35,651 nucleotides of DNA, taken from the NCBI GenBank assembly GCA_023488435.1, contig JAMDCK010000004.1, positions 1 to 35,651 of the forward strand, in the 5' to 3' direction. Shown here in pieces: positions 29,655 through 35,651 of this stretch (positions are counted from its first letter, which is position 1; each line of letters starts with the position of its first letter). Below the pieces are notes generated by a model. That model was not told the origin of the DNA. It saw nothing but the letters and a program-made list of their open reading frames with translations, and searched no databases. The position numbers were made by a program, and so were the translations under genes. This DNA is from Actinomycetota bacterium (GTDB taxonomy: Bacteria > Actinomycetota > Coriobacteriia > Anaerosomatales > UBA912).

Positions 29655-30442
29655 GTCGATCCCACCTCGAATCCAGTCGAATCGATCACATCATAGGCAG
29701 CATGGAACCTTCCGCGACCGTGGCGATCCCCAAGGTAATACGGCCCTCTACCTGCAGGAGCCGACTCTGCGATGACTGAAGCCACGTCGGCGGCACCGCC
29801 ACGTTCCATGAGATATGCCGCGCGAAGCCAGGCTGCGGCAGGACGATCGGCTAGCTCATCGACAAGATCATTTGCCTTCGTGGACTGTGCCGCCTGTGGC
29901 AGCCATTCACCGACATTCGGCCAATCGTGGTAACCGGCTGGACGGGTAGCCATGAAGGCGAGAAGTGTCGCAGGGGACCAGACAGGCAGTCCTTCACGGT
30001 GCATCACCGCAGCAGACGGTGCCCACCTCACGATGCGATATCCACAGAAGGACTTAGGTGGCCGAATCCCTGGCGGCGCACCGACGCATTCGATCTCCGG
30101 CCTTCGACTCGCGAATCCGAGAAGGTAAGCGGCCGACTCGGCAGCGACCGCGAACCGAACCTTGGGATCACGGGCAAGCACCGCACGTAACTCAATAAGC
30201 GGATCACCGGAACCAAACGCTCCGGCCCGAGCCGCTGGGGCGAACTCCCACACGCCTTTGGTAGCCAACGGTAGTAGCCAACCCAACTGTCGGAGCCTTT
30301 GCGCGATCAAGCTGGTCGGCCATTCGACACCCGCTTCCAGTGCAAACTCGGTGAGGTCAGCGGCAGTGACGACCCGTGGCTGTTCGAGCTCGAGGAGCTG
30401 CACCACCGGCGCGAGGCCCCGCGGAATGGTTCTGACTGTCAT
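29651..30442 (-). CDS. abiEi: AbiEi-type antitoxin and autorepressor
   Basis: The protein (263 aa) has a winged-helix-like N-terminus (TAADLTEFALEAG to RQLGWLLPLATKGVWEF) and a C-terminal antitoxin domain, as in AbiEi. The frame extends to a TTG at 30466, but that codon sits next to the likely -10 box, while the ATG at 30442 has AAAAGG upstream, so I prefer 30442. AbiEi proteins bind inverted repeats in their own promoter, and matching repeats lie at 30433-30444 and 30486-30497. The pair with AbiEii and their 4-base overlap support the call. Confidence 0.8.
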   Translation of the reverse strand: MTVRTIPRGLAPVVQLLELEQPRVVTAADLTEFALEAGVEWPTSLIAQRLRQLGWLLPLATKGVWEFAPAARAGAFGSGDPLIELRAVLARDPKVRFAVAAESAAYLLGFASRRPEIECVGAPPGIRPPKSFCGYRIVRWAPSAAVMHREGLPVWSPATLLAFMATRPAGYHDWPNVGEWLPQAAQSTKANDLVDELADRPAAAWLRAAYLMERGGAADVASVIAESAPAGRGPYYLGDRHGRGRFHAAYDVIDSTGFEVGST

Positions 30443-30497
30443 AAATACACCTTTTATTATCTGCAACCGATATTGAAAGTGTCCATTATGACAGTCA
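30433..30497 (-). promoter_or_regulatory. abiE promoter flanked by 12-bp inverted-repeat operators
   Basis: TGACTGTCATAA (30433-30444) and TTATGACAGTCA (30486-30497) are perfect inverted copies 41 bp apart. Between them on the minus strand lie TGGACA (30485-30480) and GATAAT (30461-30456), 18 bp apart, each 5 of 6 to consensus. One arm covers the abiEi start codon and the other abuts the -35. The arrangement suits AbiEi autorepression. Confidence 0.7.
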
Positions 30498-30632
30498 GTA
30501 TGTCAACACTGGATGAATGTCGGACCGCCTCGCCTAAGTCGAAAGGAATTCATTCAGTGAGCCCTGAGTCACATTTGTCCTCGCAGGCAAGGACGAATCA
30601 GCGCCATATTGTCCCTATCCTCAATGACGCTA
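30498..30632. other. Spacer between the AbiE operator and the right flanking repeat
   Basis: About 135 bp. A rightward open frame of about 55 codons (from 30488) crosses it and ends in the repeat, but it has no ribosome site or recognisable sequence. Its last residues (RHIVPILNDAIALAEEL) loosely resemble the end of the selenoprotein, so it may be a degraded gene end. Confidence 0.4.
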
Positions 30633-30672
30633 TCGCCCTCGCCGAGGAACTCTAGCGGGCTCCGGTCGACCT

Positions 30673-31914
30673 CTACCCGGTACGACGACCCGCGCGCCCA
30701 CTGCCGCCTCGGCGGCCTGAGCGAGGCCTCTGGCGAGTCCCGTTCCACAGCAGGGCCGGGGCTTTGATGCCGCGATCCTCCGCGGGTATCTGGCGCGGCG
30801 AGTACTGGAATCCTTCGAGGTCGGCCACTGCAAGCACGGAGCCGAGCTTGCGCTCGATCTCGGTGAGCGTGGGGAACTCCTCGGCAGAGAGGAAGCTTAT
30901 CGCGGTGCCGCTTGCACCGGCGCGGGCGGTCCGGCCGATCCGGTGGACGTAGTCCTCGGGCGTGTTAGGCATGTCGTAGTTGATGACATGCGAGACCTCG
31001 TCGACGTCGATGCCGCGGGCGACAACGTCGGTCGCTACCAGCACCGGCGAGCGGCCGGAGCGGAAATCCTCAAGCGCTCTCTGGCGCTGCCCCTGCGAAC
31101 GGTCGCCGTGGATGGCCGCGCTCGGCACGCCTTTGCGCTCGAGCTGCTTACTGAGACGCTCGGCGCGATGCTTGGTGCGCGTGAAGACGAGCGCACGGGT
31201 GTGCTCGTTGCGCTTGAGCAGGTCGATGAGCAGGTCGGTCTTTTGCGTGCCGCATACCGGGAAGAGGCTCTGGTCGATGCGCTCGACCGGCGTCGACGGC
31301 GGTGAGACCTCCACGCGCACGGGGTTGGTCAGTGTCGACTCGACGATCTTGAGCACCTGGGGTGACATCGTCGCCGAGAAGAGCAGGTTCTGGCGCTTGT
31401 CGGGTAGCAAGGCGAGGATGCGACGGACGTCGGGCCAGAAGCCCATGTCGAGCATGCGGTCAGCCTCGTCGAGCACGAGCGTCTCGACCTTCGACAGGTC
31501 CACGGCCCTGCGCGCATGCAAGTCGAGGAGGCGGCCGGGGCACGCTATGACGACATCGACTCCCTTGCGGAGCTTGTCGACCTGCGGCTGCAAGCCGACG
31601 CCGCCGTAGACCACAGCGCAGCGATGGCCGGTGTTGCGCGAGATGCCTCGGACGACCTCGGCGATCTGAAGCGCGAGCTCACGAGTGGGTGTGACGATGA
31701 GTGCCCGGACTCCCTTGCGGGTGGGCGTACGCTGCAGCAACGGCAGGACGAACGCGGCGGTCTTGCCGGTGCCCGTCTGCGCGACGCCGACAACGTCGGT
31801 GCCCTGAAGGATATGCGGGATGGCCTCACTCTGAATGGGGGTGGGTTCTGTATAACCCATCCGAGACACGCCGCTGAGCAGGCGCGGCTCAAGGCCGAGC
31901 TGGTTGAAAGACAT
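30673..31914 (-). CDS. DEAD-box RNA helicase (RhlE-like)
   Basis: The 413-aa ATP-dependent RNA helicase has all core motifs in order: GYTEPTPIQ (Q motif), AQTGTGKT (I), PTRELALQ (Ia), VLDEADRML (II), SAT (III), ARGIDVDEVSHVINYDMP (V) and HRIGRTAR (VI). A short basic, Arg/Gly-rich tail follows, as in RhlE/CsdA relatives. The open frame reaches 32034, but the ATG at 31914 has AGGAG 7 nt upstream and gives the usual MSFNQLGL start. It likely remodels ribosomal or cold-structured RNA in the cytoplasm. Confidence 0.92.
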   Translation of the reverse strand: MSFNQLGLEPRLLSGVSRMGYTEPTPIQSEAIPHILQGTDVVGVAQTGTGKTAAFVLPLLQRTPTRKGVRALIVTPTRELALQIAEVVRGISRNTGHRCAVVYGGVGLQPQVDKLRKGVDVVIACPGRLLDLHARRAVDLSKVETLVLDEADRMLDMGFWPDVRRILALLPDKRQNLLFSATMSPQVLKIVESTLTNPVRVEVSPPSTPVERIDQSLFPVCGTQKTDLLIDLLKRNEHTRALVFTRTKHRAERLSKQLERKGVPSAAIHGDRSQGQRQRALEDFRSGRSPVLVATDVVARGIDVDEVSHVINYDMPNTPEDYVHRIGRTARAGASGTAISFLSAEEFPTLTEIERKLGSVLAVADLEGFQYSPRQIPAEDRGIKAPALLWNGTRQRPRSGRRGGSGRAGRRTG

Positions 31915-32073
31915 CTGTTTTCTCCTGTACCGTGCGCCGTATGCGGGTCGCACTGCGTTGGCAGACGCAGTCGATCCTTCACACGTGCGGCACTTTGGGC
32001 GGCACAGGACAACCGAGTCTTGGTGATAAGTCAACGCAGTCTAGCACAGACCTGCCGAGAAAAGCGAATCGCC
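31915..32073 (-). promoter_or_regulatory. Leader region upstream of the DEAD-box helicase gene
   Basis: The 159 bp between citrate synthase and the helicase contains a perfect 7-bp hairpin, ACTGCGT (31952-31958) with ACGCAGT (31965-31971), in the likely 5' leader. TAGACT (minus strand, 32043-32038) could be a -10 box but its -35 is poor. Long structured leaders are common for cold-induced helicases; here this is only a suggestion. Confidence 0.35.
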
Positions 32074-33423
32074 CTACCGCTGGTCGATCGGGACGTACCC
32101 TCGGCGTGGGCCGACCGCCTTGTACGCGGGTCGGATGATCTTGCCGCCGGTCGCGAGCTCCTCGATGCGATGCGCACACCAGCCGACCACTCGCGAGACC
32201 GCGAATAGCGGCGTGTACAGCTCCTTGGGGATGTCCAGCATCTCGTAAACGAATCCGGAGTAGAAGTCGACGTTGGCGCTGACGCCCTTCTGCATCTTCC
32301 TGCGCCCGGCGATCACGCGCGGCGCGATCTGCTCGATCCGCTCGTAGAAGCGGAACTCGTCCTGGCGGCCCTTCTCGGCAGCGAGCATTCCGGCGTAGCG
32401 CTTGAGGATGAGCGCACGCGGGTCGGAGATCGAGTAGACGGGGTGCCCCATCCCGTAGATCAGCCCGGCGTTGTCGAACTCGCCCTTCTCTAACATCCTG
32501 CCCAGATAGGCTGCAATCTCATCATCGTCTGCCCAGTCCGAAACGCGCTTCTCGGCGTGCTGAAGCATCTCGAGCGCCTTGTTGGCGGCGCCTCCATGCC
32601 GAGGACCCTTGAGCGAGCCCAGTGCCGCCGCGATCACCGAGTACGTATCCGTCATCGTCGAGGTGACCACGTGGGTCGTGAAACTCGAGTTGTTGCCGCC
32701 GCCGTGTTCGGCGTGCAAGACCAGCGCCATGTCGAGCAAGGTCGCCTCGAGCTGGGTGTATTTGGAGTCGGGCCTAAGCATGTGCAGGAAGTTTTCTGCG
32801 GTCGAGAGCTCGCGCACCGGCTTGTGGAGCACGAGGCTCTTGCTATGGAACTCGTCCATGTGCGCCTGGTATGCATAGACTGTGAGCAATGGTAGCTTGG
32901 CGATCAGGTGCAGGCTCTGGCGCAAGACGTTGGCGATCGAGTTGTCGTCGGCGCGCTTGTCCAGCGTGTAGAGCGCGAGCACGGTGCGCGCCAGCGCATT
33001 CATGATGTCCGAGCTGGGCATGTCGAGGATGCCGTGATGCACGAAGTGCCTTGGTAGCTTCCTGTAGCCTCCGAGTGCGTCCTCGAACTCAGCGAGCTCG
33101 GCAGCGTCCGGCAACTCGCCAAAGAGGAGCAGGTATGCGGTCTCCTCGAATCCCTGACGACCCGATGATGTGAAGCCTTCGACGAGCTCGTTGATCTCAA
33201 TCCCGCGGTAGATGAGCTCGCCCGGAGCGGGACTGCTGGTGCCGGTATCGGTGGAGTACCCAATCACGTCACCGATCTGGGTAAGGCCGGCCACCACGCC
33301 TCGGCCGGACTCATCCCGCAGGCCTCGCTTCACGTTGAACTTCTCAAAAAGCTCCGGCGCAAAGATGCTGTTCGCCTCGGCAAGGGCGCTCCAACGCATT
33401 AGGTTCGCATCGGTTCTGGGCAT
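32074..33423 (-). CDS. gltA: Citrate synthase (citrate/2-methylcitrate synthase family)
   Basis: The 449-aa enzyme condenses oxaloacetate with acetyl-CoA, or with propionyl-CoA in the methylcitrate branch. It shows PGELIYRGIEINELVEGF, the first catalytic His region HAEHGGGNNSSF, GPRHGGAANKAL, the second His in GMGHPVYSISDPRA, and the catalytic Asp in NVDFYSGF. It starts at an ATG with AGGAGAGG upstream and has an unusually long N-terminal extension before the core. The oxaloacetate could come from the PEP carboxylase and the acetyl-CoA from the oxidoreductase in this window. Its 5' part is repeated at 33494-34268. Confidence 0.9.
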   Translation of the reverse strand: MPRTDANLMRWSALAEANSIFAPELFEKFNVKRGLRDESGRGVVAGLTQIGDVIGYSTDTGTSSPAPGELIYRGIEINELVEGFTSSGRQGFEETAYLLLFGELPDAAELAEFEDALGGYRKLPRHFVHHGILDMPSSDIMNALARTVLALYTLDKRADDNSIANVLRQSLHLIAKLPLLTVYAYQAHMDEFHSKSLVLHKPVRELSTAENFLHMLRPDSKYTQLEATLLDMALVLHAEHGGGNNSSFTTHVVTSTMTDTYSVIAAALGSLKGPRHGGAANKALEMLQHAEKRVSDWADDDEIAAYLGRMLEKGEFDNAGLIYGMGHPVYSISDPRALILKRYAGMLAAEKGRQDEFRFYERIEQIAPRVIAGRRKMQKGVSANVDFYSGFVYEMLDIPKELYTPLFAVSRVVGWCAHRIEELATGGKIIRPAYKAVGPRRGYVPIDQR

Positions 33424-34340
33424 AGATCCTCTCCTGCTTACATATCCACATGTGCCTGGGCACTGATTCGCTATTTTGACGTCAGCGCAAAGCCCGTCAT
33501 CGTCGAGGTGACCACGTGGGTCGTGAAACTCGAGTTGTTGCCGCCGCCGTGTTCGGCGTGCAAGACCAGCGCCATGTCGAGCAAGGTCGCCTCGAGCTGG
33601 GTGTATTTGGAGTCGGGCCTAAGCATGTGCAGGAAGTTTTCTGCGGTCGAGAGCTCGCGCACCGGCTTGTGGAGCACGAGGCTCTTGCTATGGAACTCGT
33701 CCATGTGCGCCTGGTATGCATAGACTGTGAGCAATGGTAGCTTGGCGATCAGGTGCAGGCTCTGGCGCAAGACGTTGGCGATCGAGTTGTCGTCGGCGCG
33801 CTTGTCCAGCGTGTAGAGCGCGAGCACGGTGCGCGCCAGCGCATTCATGATGTCCGAGCTGGGCATGTCGAGGATGCCGTGATGCACGAAGTGCCTTGGT
33901 AGCTTCCTGTAGCCTCCGAGTGCGTCCTCGAACTCAGCGAGCTCGGCAGCGTCCGGCAACTCGCCAAAGAGGAGCAGGTATGCGGTCTCCTCGAATCCCT
34001 GACGACCCGATGATGTGAAGCCTTCGACGAGCTCGTTGATCTCAATCCCGCGGTAGATGAGCTCGCCCGGAGCGGGACTGCTGGTGCCGGTATCGGTGGA
34101 GTACCCAATCACGTCACCGATCTGGGTAAGGCCGGCCACCACGCCTCGGCCGGACTCATCCCGCAGGCCTCGCTTCACGTTGAACTTCTCAAAAAGCTCC
34201 GGCGCAAAGATGCTGTTCGCCTCGGCAAGGGCGCTCCAACGCATTAGGTTCGCATCGGTTCTGGGCATAGATCCTCTCCTGCTTACATATCCACATGTGC
34301 CTGGGCACTGATTCGCTATTTTGACGTCAGCGCAAAGCCC
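32649..34340. repeat. Tandem direct duplication, period 845 bp (copies 32649-33495 and 33494-34340)
   Basis: Two adjacent copies of 847 bp sharing CC at the junction. Each holds the first 258 or so codons of citrate synthase and about 70 bp of upstream sequence. No differences were noticed. The complete gene survives in the left copy; the right copy is a 5' fragment. Confidence 0.95.
33494..34268 (-). pseudogene. Duplicated 5' fragment of the citrate synthase gene
   Basis: It carries residues 1-258 of citrate synthase up to VVTSTMT, then reads into intergenic sequence for a few residues and stops at 33471. It lacks the catalytic residues of the second half, so it cannot be active. Start signals are intact. 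Confidence 0.88.
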
Positions 34341-34449
34341 CCGGTTCGCCGACCGTCGATAGTATAGCGCAATCCGTCGGCTGCGTTGTTCTATAACCCT
34401 GCTACGGTGCTCGGGAGCAAAAGTCTCGCCCCCGCTTTCGGCGAATCCT
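34269..34449. other. Intergenic region between panD and the citrate synthase copies
   Basis: About 180 bp. It holds the palindromes CACATGTG and TGACGTCA just upstream of the citrate synthase start, and a possible PanD terminator: GGGAGC (34413-34418) against GCCCCC (34428-34433), one mismatch, no T-run. No gene seen. Confidence 0.35.
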
Positions 34450-34839
34450 TCAGATCAGGGCATGGGCGGTGAAGGGACGCTCGACCCGTTTCTCTCGGAT
34501 GCGATTGTCGCTATCGACGAAAACAGCTTGGGGGCACCAAGACCTGGCCTCTGTGTCCCCAAGTTCGATAAAGGTGGCAAGTATGACCAGGTCGCCCACT
34601 GAGGCGTGATGTGAGGCGGAGCCGTTGAGGCACACCGTCCCAGATCCCGCCGCTCCTGCCAGGGCGTAGGTTGTGAGGCGGGCTCCGGTCGTCACGTTCC
34701 AGACCTCGATGGCTTCGTGCTCGATGATACCGGCGGCCTCCAGCAAAGTGGAGTCGACCGTCACGCTACCCTCATAGTCGAGGCATGCCCCGGTCACCGT
34801 CGCGCGGTGGATCTTGCCGCCCAACATCCGGCGTCTCAT
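34450..34839 (-). CDS. panD: Aspartate 1-decarboxylase (pyruvoyl-dependent)
   Basis: A 129-aa proenzyme that makes beta-alanine from aspartate for pantothenate and CoA. It starts MRRRMLGGKIHRATVTGA, and the self-cleavage site is YEGSVTVD (Gly-Ser near residues 24-25), where the Ser becomes the pyruvoyl cofactor. LNGSASHHASVGDLVILATF follows as in the family. The frame opens further upstream, but GAAGGGAG before the ATG at 34839 and the family length fix the start. No other pantothenate genes are in the window. Confidence 0.92.
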   Translation of the reverse strand: MRRRMLGGKIHRATVTGACLDYEGSVTVDSTLLEAAGIIEHEAIEVWNVTTGARLTTYALAGAAGSGTVCLNGSASHHASVGDLVILATFIELGDTEARSWCPQAVFVDSDNRIREKRVERPFTAHALI

Positions 34840-34907
34840 GTCCGCTCCCTTCCGGGTACCCGCCTTCTCAAGGTCGGATCCCGTTCCGAAGTTCAATCGT
34901 GTGCGAC

Positions 34908-34936
34908 AGTCTAGCACCTCGCCCGTGCGCGGTGAA
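34908..34936 (-). promoter_or_regulatory. Promoter of panD
   Basis: On the minus strand TTCACC (34936-34931) and TAGACT (34913-34908) with a 17-bp spacer, about 70 bp before the panD start. The -10 is identical to that of the fbp promoter. Confidence 0.5.
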
Positions 34937-34977
34937 GCGCGATCGATGTCGCAAACCCGGGATTGCCGCGCCGAGGT

Positions 34978-35651
34978 CTACGCACCGAGCGATTGCTGCT
35001 CTTCGGCGAATCTCTGGCGAGCCGCAGCCCTTTTCGCTGCCCGTTCGGTGGCGCTGCGTTCGAACACAGAGCTCCAGTCGATGCGGGCGGTGCGTACCAT
35101 GAAGTACGCCAGCGTGAGGATCGCGCCGATCGTGATCGCGAGCCCCGTGTTGCCCTCGAAGAAGAAGCTGAAGCTGAAGAGCACCAGGAAGATCAGTTGC
35201 CCGATAGCCGCCTCGGCAAGTGTGCGGAAGTCCGGGATCGCAAGGCGCAGGTAGCCCACGCAGAGCACCACCGAGACTGCCGAGGCTATCGCGAACGCCG
35301 CCATCAGGTCGATGCGGTCGACGAGGTACGCGAAGAGCAGGTGGAAGGCGAAGAATCCGGCTGCGAGGAAGGCGTAGTTCACTGGATGGAGGTTCACGCG
35401 GCGGATCGTGGTGACGAGCACCATCGCCGCGAAGTAGAAGAGCAGCGAGACCGGCGCGAAGAAGGATATCCGCGATGCCACAGGTCCGGGATTGAGCGGC
35501 GTGGGCATCGAGATCGCCATCGCACGGCCGCTTACGAGGGTGTCGTAGCTCCAGGTGAGCTCCCAGCCGTCGTCGGTGGCCTGCCGCGAGGTCGGCGAGA
35601 CGCCGTCGGTCGGGAAGTCGAAGTCGTTGAAGTCGGTGTTCATCACCAGCG
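34978..35651 (-). CDS. CreD-like inner membrane protein, C-terminal part (cut by the window edge)
   Basis: The frame is open to the window end, so the true start lies outside; the GTG-ATG at 35646-35641 may be internal. The visible 220 or so residues contain a short soluble part (WELTWSYDTLVSGRAM), then about six membrane segments including LHPVNYAFLAAGFFAFHLLFAYL, matching the PVNY and FFxFHLL pattern of CreD-family inner membrane proteins. A basic cytoplasmic tail rich in Ala and Arg follows. CreD is linked to envelope stress in enterobacteria; the role here is unknown. Confidence 0.6.
   Translation of the reverse strand, partial: LVMNTDFNDFDFPTDGVSPTSRQATDDGWELTWSYDTLVSGRAMAISMPTPLNPGPVASRISFFAPVSLLFYFAAMVLVTTIRRVNLHPVNYAFLAAGFFAFHLLFAYLVDRIDLMAAFAIASAVSVVLCVGYLRLAIPDFRTLAEAAIGQLIFLVLFSFSFFFEGNTGLAITIGAILTLAYFMVRTARIDWSSVFERSATERAAKRAAARQRFAEEQQSLGA

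Larger units (their letters stand above)
28754..30656. repeat. 24-bp direct repeat flanking the AbiE module (28754-28777 and 30633-30656)
   Basis: The last 23 bases of the selenoprotein gene plus one base recur at 30633-30656 with a single mismatch (G at 28770, A at 30649). In both places the repeat reads ALAEEL-stop in frame. The 1.86 kb between holds exactly the abiE operon and its promoter. This looks like insertion of the module at the 3' end of the gene with duplication of the target, or a remnant of a second gene end. Confidence 0.8.

Noticed and set aside
30443-30466. TTG start for abiEi, eight codons upstream
   Set aside because: It falls beside the likely -10 box, so it would probably not be transcribed; the ATG at 30442 has a ribosome site.
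30488-30655. Small rightward ORF of about 55 codons opposite abiEi
   Set aside because: Its MTVS start mirrors the abiEi start only because of the inverted repeat; no ribosome site, no domain. Its tail is better explained by the flanking repeat.

Overview
The window is a high-GC, gene-dense bacterial segment. The gene set suggests a strict anaerobe that handles H2 and ferredoxin: a 2-oxoacid:ferredoxin oxidoreductase, an archaeal-type PEP carboxylase, a cytoplasmic group 3b-like [NiFe] hydrogenase and a selenoprotein. High GC, GTG starts, overlapping operons and the protein flavour fit a deep anaerobic actinobacterial (Coriobacteriia/OPB41-like) lineage. That placement is inference; the window has no rRNA or marker gene to prove it.

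Layout: (1) 49-3618 (+), a five-gene 2-oxoacid:ferredoxin oxidoreductase operon led by a CdhB-like subunit. (2) 3631-8732 (-), archaeal-type PEP carboxylase and a large P-type cation ATPase. (3) 8863-9630 (+), an exported SagB-type nitroreductase-fold lipoprotein. (4) 9680-13504 (-), a complete Fbp-type ferric iron ABC importer. (5) 13780-17662 (+), a hydBGDA sulfhydrogenase/[NiFe]-hydrogenase operon with two atypical features: an Asp in place of a proximal-cluster Cys, and no C-terminal maturation peptide. (6) 17678-21720, housekeeping genes (NadE, an SDR, a CaCA antiporter, a YCII-domain protein). (7) 21817-30497, a defence-like accessory region. It holds a DNA methyltransferase-NurA nuclease-HerA ATPase operon and an AbiE-type toxin-antitoxin operon, and between them a peroxiredoxin-like gene with an in-frame UGA at the catalytic Cys position, very probably selenocysteine. 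(8) 30673-35651 (-), a DEAD-box helicase, citrate synthase, aspartate decarboxylase PanD and the C-terminal part of a CreD-like membrane protein cut by the window edge.

The pyruvate oxidoreductase, PEP carboxylase and citrate synthase together suggest a ferredoxin-linked anaplerotic and partial TCA metabolism. The hydrogenase would exchange electrons between H2 and NAD(P)H or sulfur compounds.

Four direct tandem duplications (periods 696, 1510, 363 and 845 bp) interrupt the window, with only 0-2 bp of identity at the junctions. Each leaves truncated or internally repeated gene pieces beside an otherwise complete gene. So many apparently perfect short tandem duplications in 35 kb point to an assembly artefact, though recent real duplication cannot be excluded from sequence alone. 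The native gene order is easily recovered by collapsing them.
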